Assembly: GCA_037157565.1 (NCBI GenBank) | Contig: JAZHRO010000012.1 | Span: 5,978,501 to 6,042,500, forward strand | DNA from: Thalassia testudinum | Taxonomy: Eukaryota > Streptophyta > Magnoliopsida > Alismatales > Hydrocharitaceae | Reading direction: 5' to 3' | DNA length: 64,000 nucleotides | Shown: piece after piece, positions 22,472 to 33,443 of the stretch | Layout: each line of letters begins with the position of its first letter | How positions within the stretch are numbered: position 1 is the stretch's first letter | The notes under the pieces: generated by a model | Databases searched by the model: none | The model's input: the letters and a program-made list of their open reading frames with translations, nothing else | What the model was told of the DNA's origin: nothing | Program-made: the position numbers and the translations under genes

Positions 22472-25271
22472 TGGTTGCCATGTTCTGTCTTTATGGTTAT
22501 TATAGTCGTTGTGGTATATGACAAAATAGTTATCGGTTGAATACAAATTTTTTACTCGGAATGACAAGTTTCCCGAGGTCGAACTCAGGGAGCAACTGTA
22601 ATTCTAGAAGCATATAAGTTCACAATATACAAGGTTTTGCAAAAATGAAGAGAGAGAGAGGGAGCAAAAGTTCTCTTTTTTTTTGGCTTCTTCTTCTCTT
22701 CCTCTTCTCTTTCAGCTGGTTCTTCAATCTGCCTTCTTCTTTCTTCTTTTCTCTGCTGCGGCTGTGGTGACCCTTTCTCTTTCTCCTTTCTCTGATTTTC
22801 TGATTTCCTTCAACTGCTAAGTCTTCCTTTCTTCTTCCTTCTTTTCTTCTTTTTCTTCTGCTTGGGCTATTCCACTTCTTTCTTTTCTTTCTCCTACTCT
22901 GGTAGCTGACCTTCCAACGTCTGACTCGGTGCTCAGACGGTTTAACTGTGTGGTCGCTACAGTGCAACTCCTTTTCTTCTCCTTCAGCTCCTCTCCTTCC
23001 TTTCTTCTTCAGCAGCTGCTCAGTGAGGCTCAGTCTTCAGCCGCTCCTCCTCCTCTCTTCTTCTTCCTTCGCCTGCTTCTTCCTTCTTCTTTTTTTTTTC
23101 TTCTTCCCTGCGCACACACAACAATCAGTGCAAAACCTACCCCTACCCCTTCCCCGCGTCTCTCTCTCTTTCTGAATCTCTCTTTGGGAAAGCTCTCCCA
23201 GAGCCAGGTAATCGGGTTCGGGTTGCGCGCCCGGGACCAGGCCCACCGGCGTGCGGTGGTGAGCGAGGAGTGCTTGGTCGGGTAGTCGGATTCAGCCCAA
23301 ACCTGTGAGGCCTGAGCACGGGCGAGGGTGGGTGTGAGCACGTGGCGCGCTGCGTGAGTGGGTGAGGGACCTGACCCCTGTGTATCGAAGGCGAACAGCT
23401 TAATTTACAAAATCAATTTAAGTGTGGGCGCGAGGCCACACACTTACGAGGTGGGACTAAAGTCCCACCTCTGCTATGAGCGCCTGCAGGCGAGAGGGCA
23501 CTGCCAATTGGGGCAGCAACGAGGGCTCGCGACCCCAATCGCGAACCTGGGCGTACTCGCGGAAGCAACCCACGTTGCCTGGAGCTCACGCCTGGGCTAG
23601 AGGGGTCCTGGAGCTGCTTGCGAAGAAGCTTCAGCAGCTCATCAATGGCGGCGAGGAGGCGGAGACCGAAAATCGCAAAGACAGCCTCACGGCCACATCA
23701 GACAACGCAGGGAGCCTCGCTAGAGTGTGGCGAAGGCAGTGCGAGGGTCGGCGAGGTGCGAGTGTGCTTGTGGAGGTGCACCTAGGGCAGACTGTGTGCG
23801 CAGAAATGGGTGTGTTCGGGGGGTGGTCGGGCGGTGAATGGAGTGGGGGAAATGTTTGAGTGGAGTGAGGGGGAGCTTCTGGGCTTGTCGGCGATGGGTG
23901 GAATGGTCTGTGGAGGTGGAGCGACCTCGCCGGAGATGGCGACCAGAGATGGGGAAGGTGGTGATGGACAGTGGCAGTCGGTGAGTCAAAATGGTAAATT
24001 AAGAAGGGGAAAATATAAGGGAGAGAGAGAGGAACATTCCTACCTACTTAGTTGACGAAGAGGGAGAGGAAGACGTCCAGCTCGTGCCTGCCGGAGCTGG
24101 GGACGAAGGTGCCCAGGAGGGGGTTATCGGCGACGAGGAGGAGATCTGAGGACGCCAACTGGTGCGGCCTGGCGTGGGACGACGAGGTAGAGTGGACTCT
24201 GCTGCAGGCACGACAGCAGAGCGACGAGGAGGAGGAGGGAGGATCGCCGGAAGCTATGGCTCTCTGACCAGAGAGGGGAGAGACGAAATCTAGGGTTTTT
24301 CTCTGCCAAAAGTAGCTTGAAGGAGACGGCAGACCCTGCCGCTCCTTATAAAGGCACTGGCGAGGAGAGGGGACCGAGGAGGCGACGTGCCATACTCGCC
24401 GGAGGTGGCTGGAAATGTACACCCATGCCTGTCGTGCGTTCGCACGAGAGGCATGGTCGGTTGCAGAGGTCAGGGGAGGGTCCTTGCGATAGAGGACGAC
24501 GCAGGGAACCCCCCGCTCGTTCCTGAGGACGAGCGCCTTGCCCTGCGCGGTGCCATCCTCCACGCAAGGTCGCCGGAGGTATGGCGTTGCGCAGAAATGG
24601 TAGGGAAGACCGTTCTGCAAAGAACGATGAGAAAGTTAAGGGGCCTTTTGCAAGGGTTTCAAAAGATAAGGGTCAAAAAGTAATTCAAGAGGACCAATTT
24701 GTAAAGTCGGTCAAGATGGTCTTTTCTTAAGCCCAAATTTTTATACCAACCTAATTTGAACCTAAGAATTTTAATGGTGAAATTTGATTTTAGGTTGGAC
24801 CATGTTTGACCAGTCAATTTGCGTAAAAACCCAATTTAAGCCATTAATTGGGCATGATTCTCATTTTACGTCAAAATAGGTTGCAAAGGCCAAATTGAAG
24901 GTTCTAAACCCTAGGGAACATTTTTCCATGAATTTTAAAGGGTTTATTTTATTTTTATCCTACCTCGAACCTCGTGAATTAAAGTGGATTTATTTTAGGA
25001 TTACAGAATGTCATTTAATTCATATATAACCCTTTTCATATCAAATCATCCCACTTCTCTCCTTGTTAAGCTCATTTGACCTTCATTAAGACCCTTAATT
25101 TCCCTGTTTGCGCACTGCATTGGTGAAATTACAGTTTTACCCCTTATGATTTATCTTATTCTTTAACTCAGAATTCTCTGAGTTAAGCCTCTATTTAGGT
25201 TTTGTAGGAGCTTCTTCACATTTATTTAGATTAAATTGTGCTAGTTAGGGTTCATGATGAGGTTTTCATCA
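22472..25271 (-). mobile_element. 3' LTR of B (left copy)
   Basis: A 2800-bp LTR aligned with 33444-36242 throughout. On the minus strand it has a TATA box at 24344-24354. The transcribed part beyond it contains a strongly purine-rich (minus-strand) tract, seen as CT-rich DNA at about 22670-23110. Many small ORFs here recur in the other LTR only because the LTRs are copies, and I do not regard them as genes. Confidence 0.9.
24344..24354 (-). promoter_or_regulatory. TATA box of B, left LTR
   Basis: Minus-strand CCTTTATAAGG in a GC-rich context (GCCTTTATAAGGAGC). The same sequence is at 35318-35328 in the other LTR. Confidence 0.6.
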
Positions 25272-25282
25272 TACCCCTATGC
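25272..25282 (-). other. Polypurine tract of B
   Basis: Minus-strand GCATAGGGGTA abuts the 3' LTR start, the expected priming site for plus-strand DNA synthesis. Element C has the closely related GGCATGGGGGTA in the same place. Confidence 0.75.
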
Positions 25283-26520
25283 TTAGCTTTTGGTAGTTCC
25301 TTAGCAAAATTTTAAGGTTTCAACTCTTATTCTAGACCATGAAGTTCTTAATGAGTTTAGATAAGTGCTTTTTTTCTTTCGTAACCTTGATTAGGTCAGA
25401 ATGCCAACCATAGGCCTAAAAGGTACTCTAGTACCAACAAAGATCCAGATCTGTCTAGCCTTAGCCTCATTCCTTAGTAAAGGTTTTAAGGCCTACAAGA
25501 GCTAACCTAAGGCTTATTGGACTTTGTGGTTAAAGCACTCGTGCTTGAGATAATTTTAACCCTGGTTCAGTTCGCAGTGCATTTTGTAAGAGAGGTAGAA
25601 GATTTATATGTTTGGAGAGTTTTCTCTCTCTTTTTCTTTTTAATTCTACCTTAGGATTGGCTTCTCAACACAGTCTGTATCAGATTCCTTGTCCCCATCA
25701 TCAATCCTCAAGGGTTCCTGGCAGTCGATGCTTCGAGATAGCACCGCCCATGGTAGCCCCCAGAACCCTGGCTTTTGAGATTTCGAGATAATCCCATCCA
25801 TGGTGTTCCGTGGCCGAATTCAGACCCTGGCAATTGACACTTCGTGATAATGCCATCCATGGAATCTGAACCAGCAGAGTGCTTACATGCCCCCAGTAGG
25901 ATATGTAAATATCCTAAGAGACAAGCACCGAGATGATATCTTGTTACGCATCTTCAAGGGGAATTTCCCACCTCTCTGCACTGGGAACTCGTCCAAATCA
26001 ACTTGTGTTGATCGGCTGCTCCTACTCTAGGTATCATTTTCAGAATTTTTGCAACGCTTCTGCGTGAATTTGATTTTTATGCTTACTAAACCAAGCTGTG
26101 TGTGAAGTTAAGGTGCTTAGGTTATTGAGTCCCGTAAACCAAAAGTTAGTTAACAAGGCCAAATACTTAAGCTTTTCATTTTCCTCAACCTCTTGAGGAA
26201 TGTCTAGATCTTAATGGGTACTAAGAGTCTATCCAAGAATGCCTAAGGTTTGTGTTCTTACTAATCTTACTGTGCACTTTCCATTTCTTTTCCTGAATGA
26301 GGTCTAGAACTTAGGTTAACTCCTTAATTTCTTACTAATGACTATCACTTTTCTTTCATTTTGTGCTCCTTCTTTTGATCATTTTGTTCTTTTCCTCCTC
26401 CTCCTTTGTAGAGTCCACAAAATTTATTTCCTCCTCTCATCATTTTTTTTTTAATTTTATGGTGTTTTTGGCATATGTGAATTTTTTTGTTTAAACCTTT
26501 TCTTGTGAGTTTTGCACTTT
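25283..26520 (-). other. Non-coding spacer of B between pol and PPT
   Basis: About 1.2 kb without a long frame. Athila elements often carry an env-like ORF here. I see none, nor convincing remnants, so it is either lost or never present. The region includes repeated short blocks such as TTCGAGATA...CCATCCATGG at about 25730-25860. Confidence 0.5.
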
Positions 26521-26563
26521 CATACCCCCCCATGCCTAAGATTTGCAATGTCCTCATTGTAAC
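26521..26563 (-). other. Conserved post-pol motif with second purine tract
   Basis: Minus-strand CAATGAGGACATTGCA, then a short gap, then GGCATGGGGGGGTATG. A near-identical block lies at 41277-41320 in element C. A comparable CATTGAGGACAATGC...GTGGGGG motif is, from memory, widespread after pol in Athila/Tat elements. Confidence 0.65.
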
Positions 26564-26814
26564 TTAGGAGGGTTTTTATTTAACTTAGTTCATATATTAT
26601 GACAGATGTTTTGATGAGTGAATGGGTCGGGGTGACTGTTGTGGATGATTTCTAATCTCAGATGCAAGCACCTGAGGTAGAGTCGGCTGTCCTAAAGGGT
26701 GAACCTCAAGTGCGAAAAGGTGTCAGAAAAGGTTTTGGGTTTTTTAAAAAGAATGACGGGCTGCCTCCCATTGAGTGTTGCTGAGTTTTACGCCATCGGC
26801 TGGGCGCAATATGC

Positions 26815-28268
26815 TCAGGGAAAATGGATGATAAATGATGATTCAGCCAAATCTGTAGAGGTTACATCAATGAACAGTTTGAGTCTCTGACCGTACACGA
26901 TGAAAGGTTCAGAATCATGGCTGAGCGAACTGATTTCGACGGCTCCATTTCCAAAAACTTGTCGGACAAGGTATGGTTCGACCCACTTGGATCGCAATTT
27001 CCCAGGGAAGAGTTTGAGTCGGGCATCAAAGAGAAGGACCTTCTGACTAGGATGAAAGATCTTTCTAGATATGTGCTTGTCATGGAAGGCTTTAACCCGC
27101 TCTTTGTAGATTCATGAGTTCTCGTACGCATTAAGGCGTAATTCATCAATCTCGCTTATCTGAAGCTTTCTGTGGGTTCCAGCCTTAGAAAGATCTAAAT
27201 TACAGCTCTGTACTGCCCAATAGGCTTTGTGCTCCAGTTCGACGGAAAGGTGACATGCCTTCCCATACACCAGTCTAAAAAGAGACATGCCTAATTGGAT
27301 TTTGTGGGCAGTCCTATAAGCCCACAAAGCTTCCGGAAGTCGGGACGACCAGTCCTTCCTGTCAAGCCGAACAGTGACCTGTAGGATTTTCTTGATCTCC
27401 CGATTTGATAGCTCAGCTAGACCATTAGTCTGTGGGTGATAAGGAGTGGAGATTCGGTGAGACACCCCGTATTTGGTCATCAGTGACCTGAACTGAGCGT
27501 TCGTAAAATGGGTCCCCCCGTCAAAAATGATTGCACGAGGAATCCCGAACCGTGAGAAGATATTGTGATGAATGAATTTGATAACGATTTTATGATCACA
27601 GGTTCAGGTCGGTATGGCTTCGATCCATTTGGACACGTAGTCCACAGCCAGCAGAATGTACTCGAAGCCATCCGAAACAGGAAAGGGGCCCATAAAATCA
27701 ATCCCCCAAATATCGAAGATTTCGCATACGAGAATCAGCTACAAAAGCATCATGTCGCGATGGCTCATGTTGCCCAAAGTTTGGAACGACTGCATGCCTT
27801 GCAATGATTCTATACGTCCTTGAATAAAGTGGGCCAATAAAAGCCACACTAGAGGATTTTTGATGCGATTTTGTTCCCAGAGAAGTGGCCACTGCATGCC
27901 TGGTCATGGCAGAAGGAGAGAATATCATTGATTTCACCTTCCGAGACACATCGCCGGATGATTTGGTCAGCACCTATGAGGAAGAGGTATGGATCTTCCC
28001 AGATGTAGTACTTGGCATCAGAGTGCAATTTGTCTTTCTTGGCCTTCGGCCAATCAGACGGGACCTGATGAGATGCCAAGTAGTTTACTATATTAGCAAA
28101 CCATGGAAGTCTAGTACCAATAGTCAGTAGGTGCTCATCAGGGAAATGCTCCGCGATGGGTCCAGAAGGGTTGATGATCTCAGAAGGAAGGCGAGACAAA
28201 TGATCAGCTACCACATTTTGTCTTCCCTCCTTGTCGCAAATCTCGAGGTCGAATTCTTGCAACAGCAA
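26815..28268 (-). pseudogene. Integrase of B (broken)
   Basis: In the minus direction: an HHCC-like zinc region ending SFCHDQACSGHFSGNKIA (about 27900-27850), then, after frame breaks, YGVSHRISTPYHPQTNGLAE (about 27475-27415) around the third part of the DDE core. ALWAYRTAHK and RLVYGKACHLSVELEHKAYW follow, and a C-terminal LRSKWVEPYLV...GAVEI segment runs to about 26815. Frames change at least twice between the zinc region and the core, so no active integrase is made. It would have joined element cDNA to chromosomal DNA. Confidence 0.8.
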
Positions 28269-28687
28269 GATCCATCAGATTAGTCGGGGCTTCGCATCCT
28301 TCTTGGCAAGGAGATGCCTCACAGCCGTCTGATCTGAGTAGATGATGACGTGGGAACCCAGGAGATAAGATCGAAATTTTTCAAGGGCAAATACTACGGC
28401 TAGCAACTCTTTCTCTGTAACTGTATAGTTACGCTGAGCCTCGTCAAGTGTCTTGCAAGCGTAGTAGATGACCACGGATTTTCCGTCAACTTTCTACCCC
28501 AGAACTGCTCCTACAGCGAAATCAAATGCATCACACATGATCTCAAAGGGTTGAGACCAATCAAGAGATTGTAGGATCGGGGCCTGGGTGACTCAGTCAC
28601 AGAGGTTTTCAAATGGTTGAGTGCATTCCTTGGAGATCTCAAAGGGTACATCCTTAGAAAGAAGAGTAGTCAGGGGGTATGCGATTT
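28206..28687 (-). pseudogene. RNase H of B (broken)
   Basis: Minus-strand YACKTLDEAQRNYTVTEKE, LLAVVFALEKFRSYLLGS, IYSDQTAVRHLL and then NVVADHLSRLP are the ordered blocks of gypsy RNase H (catalytic E in TEKE, D in SDQ, D in ADHLSR). A TGA (28275-28277) splits the domain where RWIL is expected, consistent with CGA to TGA. The link from RT (FTVVSF instead of the usual FYRRF) shows a frameshift near 28710. Confidence 0.8.
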
Positions 28688-29359
28688 TCAAAAAATCAAG
28701 AACGAAACGACAGTAAAATCGACGTGCCCTAGAAAAGAACGGATGTCCCTGATCAAGCTAGGCATAGGAAGCCGAGAAATTAGATCAACCTTGGCCCGAT
28801 CCACTTGGATGACTTTCTCAGAAATTAGATGTCCTAGGACGATCCCCTCAGGCACCATAAAATGGCTCTTTTCCCAGGAAAGAACCAAATTAACATCGAT
28901 GCAACGCCTAAGTATATGAACCAAGTGCTGGAGGCAATCATCAAATGATGCCCCAAAAACTGAGAAGTCATCCATGAAGACTTCCAGATAATCACTTACC
29001 ATATCAGAGAATATGGCAAGCATGCACCGCTGAAAAGTCGCAGGTGCATTGCAGAGATCGAAAGGCATCCTTCGGAATGCGTACGTCCCGAAGGGGTAGG
29101 TGAACGTGATCTTCTCTTGGTCCTCGGGATGAATAGCCACTTGATTATAACTGGAGTACCCGTCAAGAAAGCAGAAGAATCGATTTCCTGCTAATTTCTC
29201 GAGAATCTGATCAATGAAAGGCAGTGGGAAATGATCCTTCTTCGTGGATGAATTGAGTCGTCGGTAATCTATGCAAACTCTCCACGAGTTGGCTATTCGG
29301 GTAGGTATGATTTCTCCGATTTCAATCGTAATGGTGGTGAGCCCTACCTTTTTAGGCAC
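28688..29359 (-). pseudogene. Reverse transcriptase core of B
   Basis: An open 223-codon stretch with WRVCIDYRRLN, HFPLPFIDQILEKLAG, FLDGYSSYNQ, FGTYAFRRMPFDLCNAPATF, the catalytic FMDDFSVFG, and SHFMV...LGHLIS. These are the standard RT blocks in order, and FMDDFSVFG is characteristic of the Athila/Tat branch. Both catalytic Asp are retained. The upstream linker joins through a TAG at 29363-29365, where the usual PIQAVPKK is expected, and the downstream end is frameshifted. The domain itself is well preserved. Confidence 0.88.
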
Positions 29360-29362
29360 GGC

Positions 29363-29881
29363 CTAAATTGGGCTCACCCAACGACTGCCGGAGATCGGGT
29401 AGATGATCCCTGCATCTAACAACTCAATAATCTCCTTTTTCACGACCTCCTGTAGATTGGGATTCAAATGCCTTTGCATCTCACGGGAAGATCGTGCGCC
29501 TTCTTCTGAATAAATACGATGTGTGCAATAAGAGGGACTTATTCCATTCAAGTCATCAAGAGTCCAACCAATGGCTCTGCAATGCTGCTGGAGAACAGCA
29601 ATCAGACGGGATTCCTGATCAGGAGTAAGCTTGGAATTAATAATCATAGGAAAAGTCTGATTAGAACCCAAAAAGATGTATTTCAAATGATTGGGAAGGG
29701 GTTTTAGTTCAAGGATGGGGTTATCAGCAGCAGCGGGTGGTTCAGGGTAAGTGTGAGGTTCAAGGATAGGAGTTATGGGTTTGTCTAAATCAGGGTCTGA
29801 CTCCTCTAATTGCGGTTCAAGATCTTTCTGTGGTTGATGAGGCATAATCAGGTTATTCTCAAAATGTGTTTCATCAACCAA
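29363..29881 (-). pseudogene. Protease-RT linker of B
   Basis: A 172-codon frame ending RWVSPI-TAG immediately before the RT core. It contains LKYIFLG.NQTFP and CTHRIYSEEGARSSR.MQRHLNP, the conserved pre-RT region of Athila/Tat polyproteins (...KEIIELLDAGIIYPI). The TAG at 29363 replaces an expected CAG (Gln). Confidence 0.75.
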
Positions 29882-29959
29882 AGCCCTAATATCACAGATT
29901 TGTTCAATGACACCGCAATTAATTCCTTGTTAGGCCTTAAAGATATCAATTTTGAGAGT

Positions 29960-30574
29960 TTAATTCCCAAATTTCAATTCTAGTTGGCCCTCCTCACAGC
30001 TGATGTTGGCTCTTGCAGTGGCCAGGAAAGGTCTCCCTAGAACGATTGGTGCATCCCTAGGGTTTTCAGGTGCGTCCATGTCTAAGACTATAAAGTCTAC
30101 AGGGAAATAGAAATCCCGCACTCTTACAATAACATCTTTAAGAATCCCTTTAGGTGACTTTATAGATCGATCTGCTAACTGTAGTGTCACCTCAGTTGGT
30201 TTTAGCTCAGATTCTTCTAGGTGGTTAAGTAAGGATGTGGGTATCAGATTTATGGAAGCACCCAAGTCTAGCAATTCTCTATCGAACTGGGTTTCACCTA
30301 TTTTGTAGGAAATTAGGGGAGTACCTAGATCTTTTGCCTTGGGTGGGAGTCTGCTCAGGATTACAGAGCTGGCTTGCTCTGACAGTACAATTGGACTCCC
30401 ACTCTTGGTTCGCGGCTTACGCTGAGGTGTACATACATTCTTCAAGAATCGTACGTAAGCTGGTACGTGGCGAATCGCATCCATCAAGGGGATGTTTATT
30501 TGGACCTGCTCAAAGAGCTTGACCAGGTCTTCCTCAGGAGCCACGGGTTTGGTTGTCTTCTTTCCCTTGGTCAA
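29960..30574 (-). pseudogene. Aspartic protease region of B
   Basis: A 204-codon frame. RFLKNVC is followed by LLDLGASINLIPTSL, the protease active-site block (L-D-L-G-A here, D-(T/S/L)-G-A in the family), and then VIVRVRDFYFPVDFIVLDMD and the downstream VLGRPFLATARA. This is the normal Athila protease layout between Gag and RT. It would cleave the polyprotein. The link to RT has breaks around 29882-29959. Confidence 0.8.
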
Positions 30575-30625
30575 GGCCTCAGGAAATGGAACCTTAGTTG
30601 GTTCTTCTAGGATAGGTCCAGGTCT

Positions 30626-32364
30626 TTAATCTGGGACAGGGATGGGAATGTCCTGGATTACAGTCCTAGGGTTTGGATTACTACCAGGCTTGGAGTGGTC
30701 TTTATAAGGTGGATCTTGGGTCTCCTTACCACAGCGGGTGGTCACAGAATTCAGTCCTGCCTGGTTCTGGTTAGGGTTTGATAGGATGGGTTGCTGCTGA
30801 TAACTCGCATAAGAAGTTGAAGCCTCCATCCCGTCAGGTGAAGGAACAGAGGGGGCCTGATAAATCATGTGTGCTTGGCCCGGGTTTGGGTTCATAACGC
30901 GCCGCTGGGTCGACACATTATTAGAGTTAGGAAGAGGTTGAGAAGGACGTGTGCCTGGTTGGCGAGAATTTACCAACTGGGCCAGTTGGTTTCGAACCTC
31001 TGTGATTTCGTCCTTGTGTTGCTGCTGAATAGCCGCATTCGTTCTCTGAATGTCAGCCAAAGTCTGAAGGATGAGGGACATTTGGTCTTAGTTTGGCCCT
31101 GATGGATAAGTAGGGTTAGGCTGAGGCTGAGGCGACTGGTAAGGACGAGGTGGTTGTGGACGAGGCTAAAAGGGTGGTCTTTGAGTTTGGAAATTTTCCG
31201 CCCACTGGAAGTTGGGATGGTTTCGCCATCCAGGATTATAGGTATTGGAAAATGGATCATTCTGGATGGCGTTGAGGTCCTCGCAGGTCTGAGGAACCTC
31301 TGAAGAGTCAGAGAATGGGGGAATGGAATTCCCCCGGCTAGTATAGAAGGATCGGAGGATCCTCCTATCCGAGAATCAGATGGGGGTGGATACGGATCCT
31401 TCCCAGGAGAAGGTCGGTGGAGAATGTTTTGCACAGTCTCCTGTGTGGAAGGAGGTTGTGCAAAGGAATTATGCGCAGAGGTGGCTCGCTGCAAATGCTG
31501 AGTCAGCTCATCCACCTTCTTCTCAATAATAAAGACCTTGTCCAATCGACCAGCCATCAATTCCAGGTCAATTGATGCGGATAGGCCCTGCATCTCATGT
31601 GCTCCCCTAAGGTTCGTCGATGCGCGGGTATTCATCCCGTCGAATAATCCCATGGAGTCATTATTGATGGAGTTCTCGCACATATTTTCGAGAATCTCCC
31701 ACACGGTGTCCTCATGTTGACCCATGCTATTCCCTCCGCAAGTTGCATTGACGAAAAGCCTAAAATCTTCATGGAGTCCCTGGTAAAAAGACTGGACTTG
31801 TTCCCATTTAGGAACTCCGTGATGGGGGCACTTCCTCATGAGATCCTGAAAGCGATCCCATGCCTCATGGAGAGGTTCTCCTGTTTGTTGAGTGAAGTGG
31901 GTAATCTGATGGCGCAAGGCATTGGTCTGACCAACGGGAAAGAACTTCTTTAAAAATTCAGACTGAAGTTCCTCCCAATTGTTGATCGGCCGGGTTTGTG
32001 TATGGTACCAATGGGAGGCCTTGTCCATAAGGGAGAAGGAAAACATCTTCATGAGGAGAACATCCCGATTTTGTGCATCTGACCCAAAAGCCTGGGCCAG
32101 ATGCTTTAGCTGTTTAATGTGCTGGAAGGGGTCTTCAGAATTAAGCCCATGAAATTTAGGTATGGCATGAATCATGTTGGGCTTTAGTTCAAAATCTGGT
32201 CCTCCAGTCGGGATTCTGACTCGAGGCTCAATAGCCACTGCAGCGGGATTATAATGATCTCGCATCATGGGACGCTGCGGTGGGTGCATGAAGTTCTGGA
32301 AGAGGTCATTGAGTCGCTGGAGCTAGTGCTCCAGATTGTTCTCTTCCTTAACTGGCTGAGCCAT
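30626..32364 (-). pseudogene. Gag of B
   Basis: Minus-strand Gag starting at ATG 32364. A TAG at 32323-32325 follows LEH, where Gln is expected. The frame then stays open from about 32322 through FELKPNMIHAIPKFHGL, FSFSLMDKASHWYHT and FYQGLHEDFRLFVNATCG. Near 31320 the true frame shifts, giving NTYNPGWRNHPNFQWAEN. It then has TAG at 31166-31168 (Gln expected) and continues as MSLILQTLADIQRTNAAIQQ. It encodes capsid and nucleocapsid-like parts. A frameshift and at least three stops make it non-functional. Confidence 0.82.
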
Positions 32365-33420
32365 TGTGGAAGAAGAAGGTGAGTTGGGTTCGGAGTCGTA
32401 GGAGAGGTCTATGTGAAGTGTTGGTTGCACAAACAAGAGTACCGAGGCTCAGCCTCGAGGAGAGTGAATTTCTAAAGGAGGTTTCAAGGACCACCTACCA
32501 AACATACACTGATGGAGAAGATGAGTTTAGCAGATGCTGGACCCAATCAAGACACCCAGAATGTAGGGTGACTATAGAGGTTCGGGGCAGATGGATCCCT
32601 TGATCAAAAGATCGTCCACCTAAGAATTACCTGGCAGCCAGAGAGAGTGAGTCCCGCGAAGACCCCTACACGGTAGAGCGCCCCCATGGGTTACAAGGTT
32701 TCCCCCACCCGACCTCTCTTGTCACTAAGATTCCAGGTAGACCAGAATGGGGACCTTGACCTTTTAAGTCTACCACTTTTAGTTAGGATCAAGGTGTTTA
32801 GGTTTTCACTTGAACTTTAGCCTTTTGAGTGCGAAGAGTGACTTAAGTTTAAGGTTGGTTGACCCAAGGGGTCAACTTCACCTGTTAGTTCCTTTGAGAG
32901 CTTATTAGGTCTTTGTCTTTTAAAGGTTCAAGTGCTTTTAAGAGCCAAATTTCTTAGGGTTTCTCTAAATAGGTGCTTTCAAACAATGGCTTGGGCACAC
33001 TTCCTTTTGGGAATTCTCAATTCTTTCTTAGAAAGTGTCTCTAAAACCCTAATTTTGAATCTTATATTGGCTCTACTTGGTCCAGTTAGTTTCCTTTCGA
33101 TTGGGTAATTAGGGCTCAAGCAAAAAGGTGTTAGCCTTAAATACCCTTAATGAATGTACATATATACTGTGTTGAAATTGAAAACAGGCAGATTTAATGT
33201 TTTACTAAGTATGAAAGACAGGTTATGCCTAAATTACTTTTTTATCTTTTTCTTCCTCTTTGGGGGTTAAAATGAGAGGACAGAAAATTACCTATCCTAG
33301 GTGTGGTTGTTGTGTGGTTGCTTGTTGTCCTCTTGATTTCCTGTGCCTGCACAACAAAAGAGAAGAGATCAATGGAATACTCAAAAATTGTGAATTAACA
33401 GCTTCTAGAATAGCCGTTGC
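32365..33420 (-). other. 5' leader of B
   Basis: Non-coding sequence between PBS and Gag start, about 1 kb. No long frame. It would hold the dimerisation and packaging signals of the genomic RNA, but none can be pinpointed. Confidence 0.5.
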
Positions 33421-33438
33421 TCCCCGGCAACGGCGCCA
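33421..33438 (-). other. Primer-binding site of B (Asp tRNA type)
   Basis: Minus-strand TGGCGCCGTTGCCGGGGA lies just inside the 5' LTR. This is the standard Asp-tRNA PBS of Athila/Tat elements, and element C has the identical 18 bases. Confidence 0.9.
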
Positions 33439-33443
33439 AAAAC

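Noticed and set aside
22929..23341. Ser/Phe/Leu-rich ORFs in the CT-rich tract
   Set aside because: Low-complexity translation of a pyrimidine tract, which gives open frames by composition alone.
24048..24620. 190-codon minus-strand ORF
   Set aside because: It lies in the LTR of B, is only partly kept in the other LTR (123 codons at 35025-35396), and spans the TATA region.
25283..26520. Env-like ORF expected in Athila elements
   Set aside because: The spacer of B has no long frame and no membrane or furin-site-like features, so I do not annotate env.
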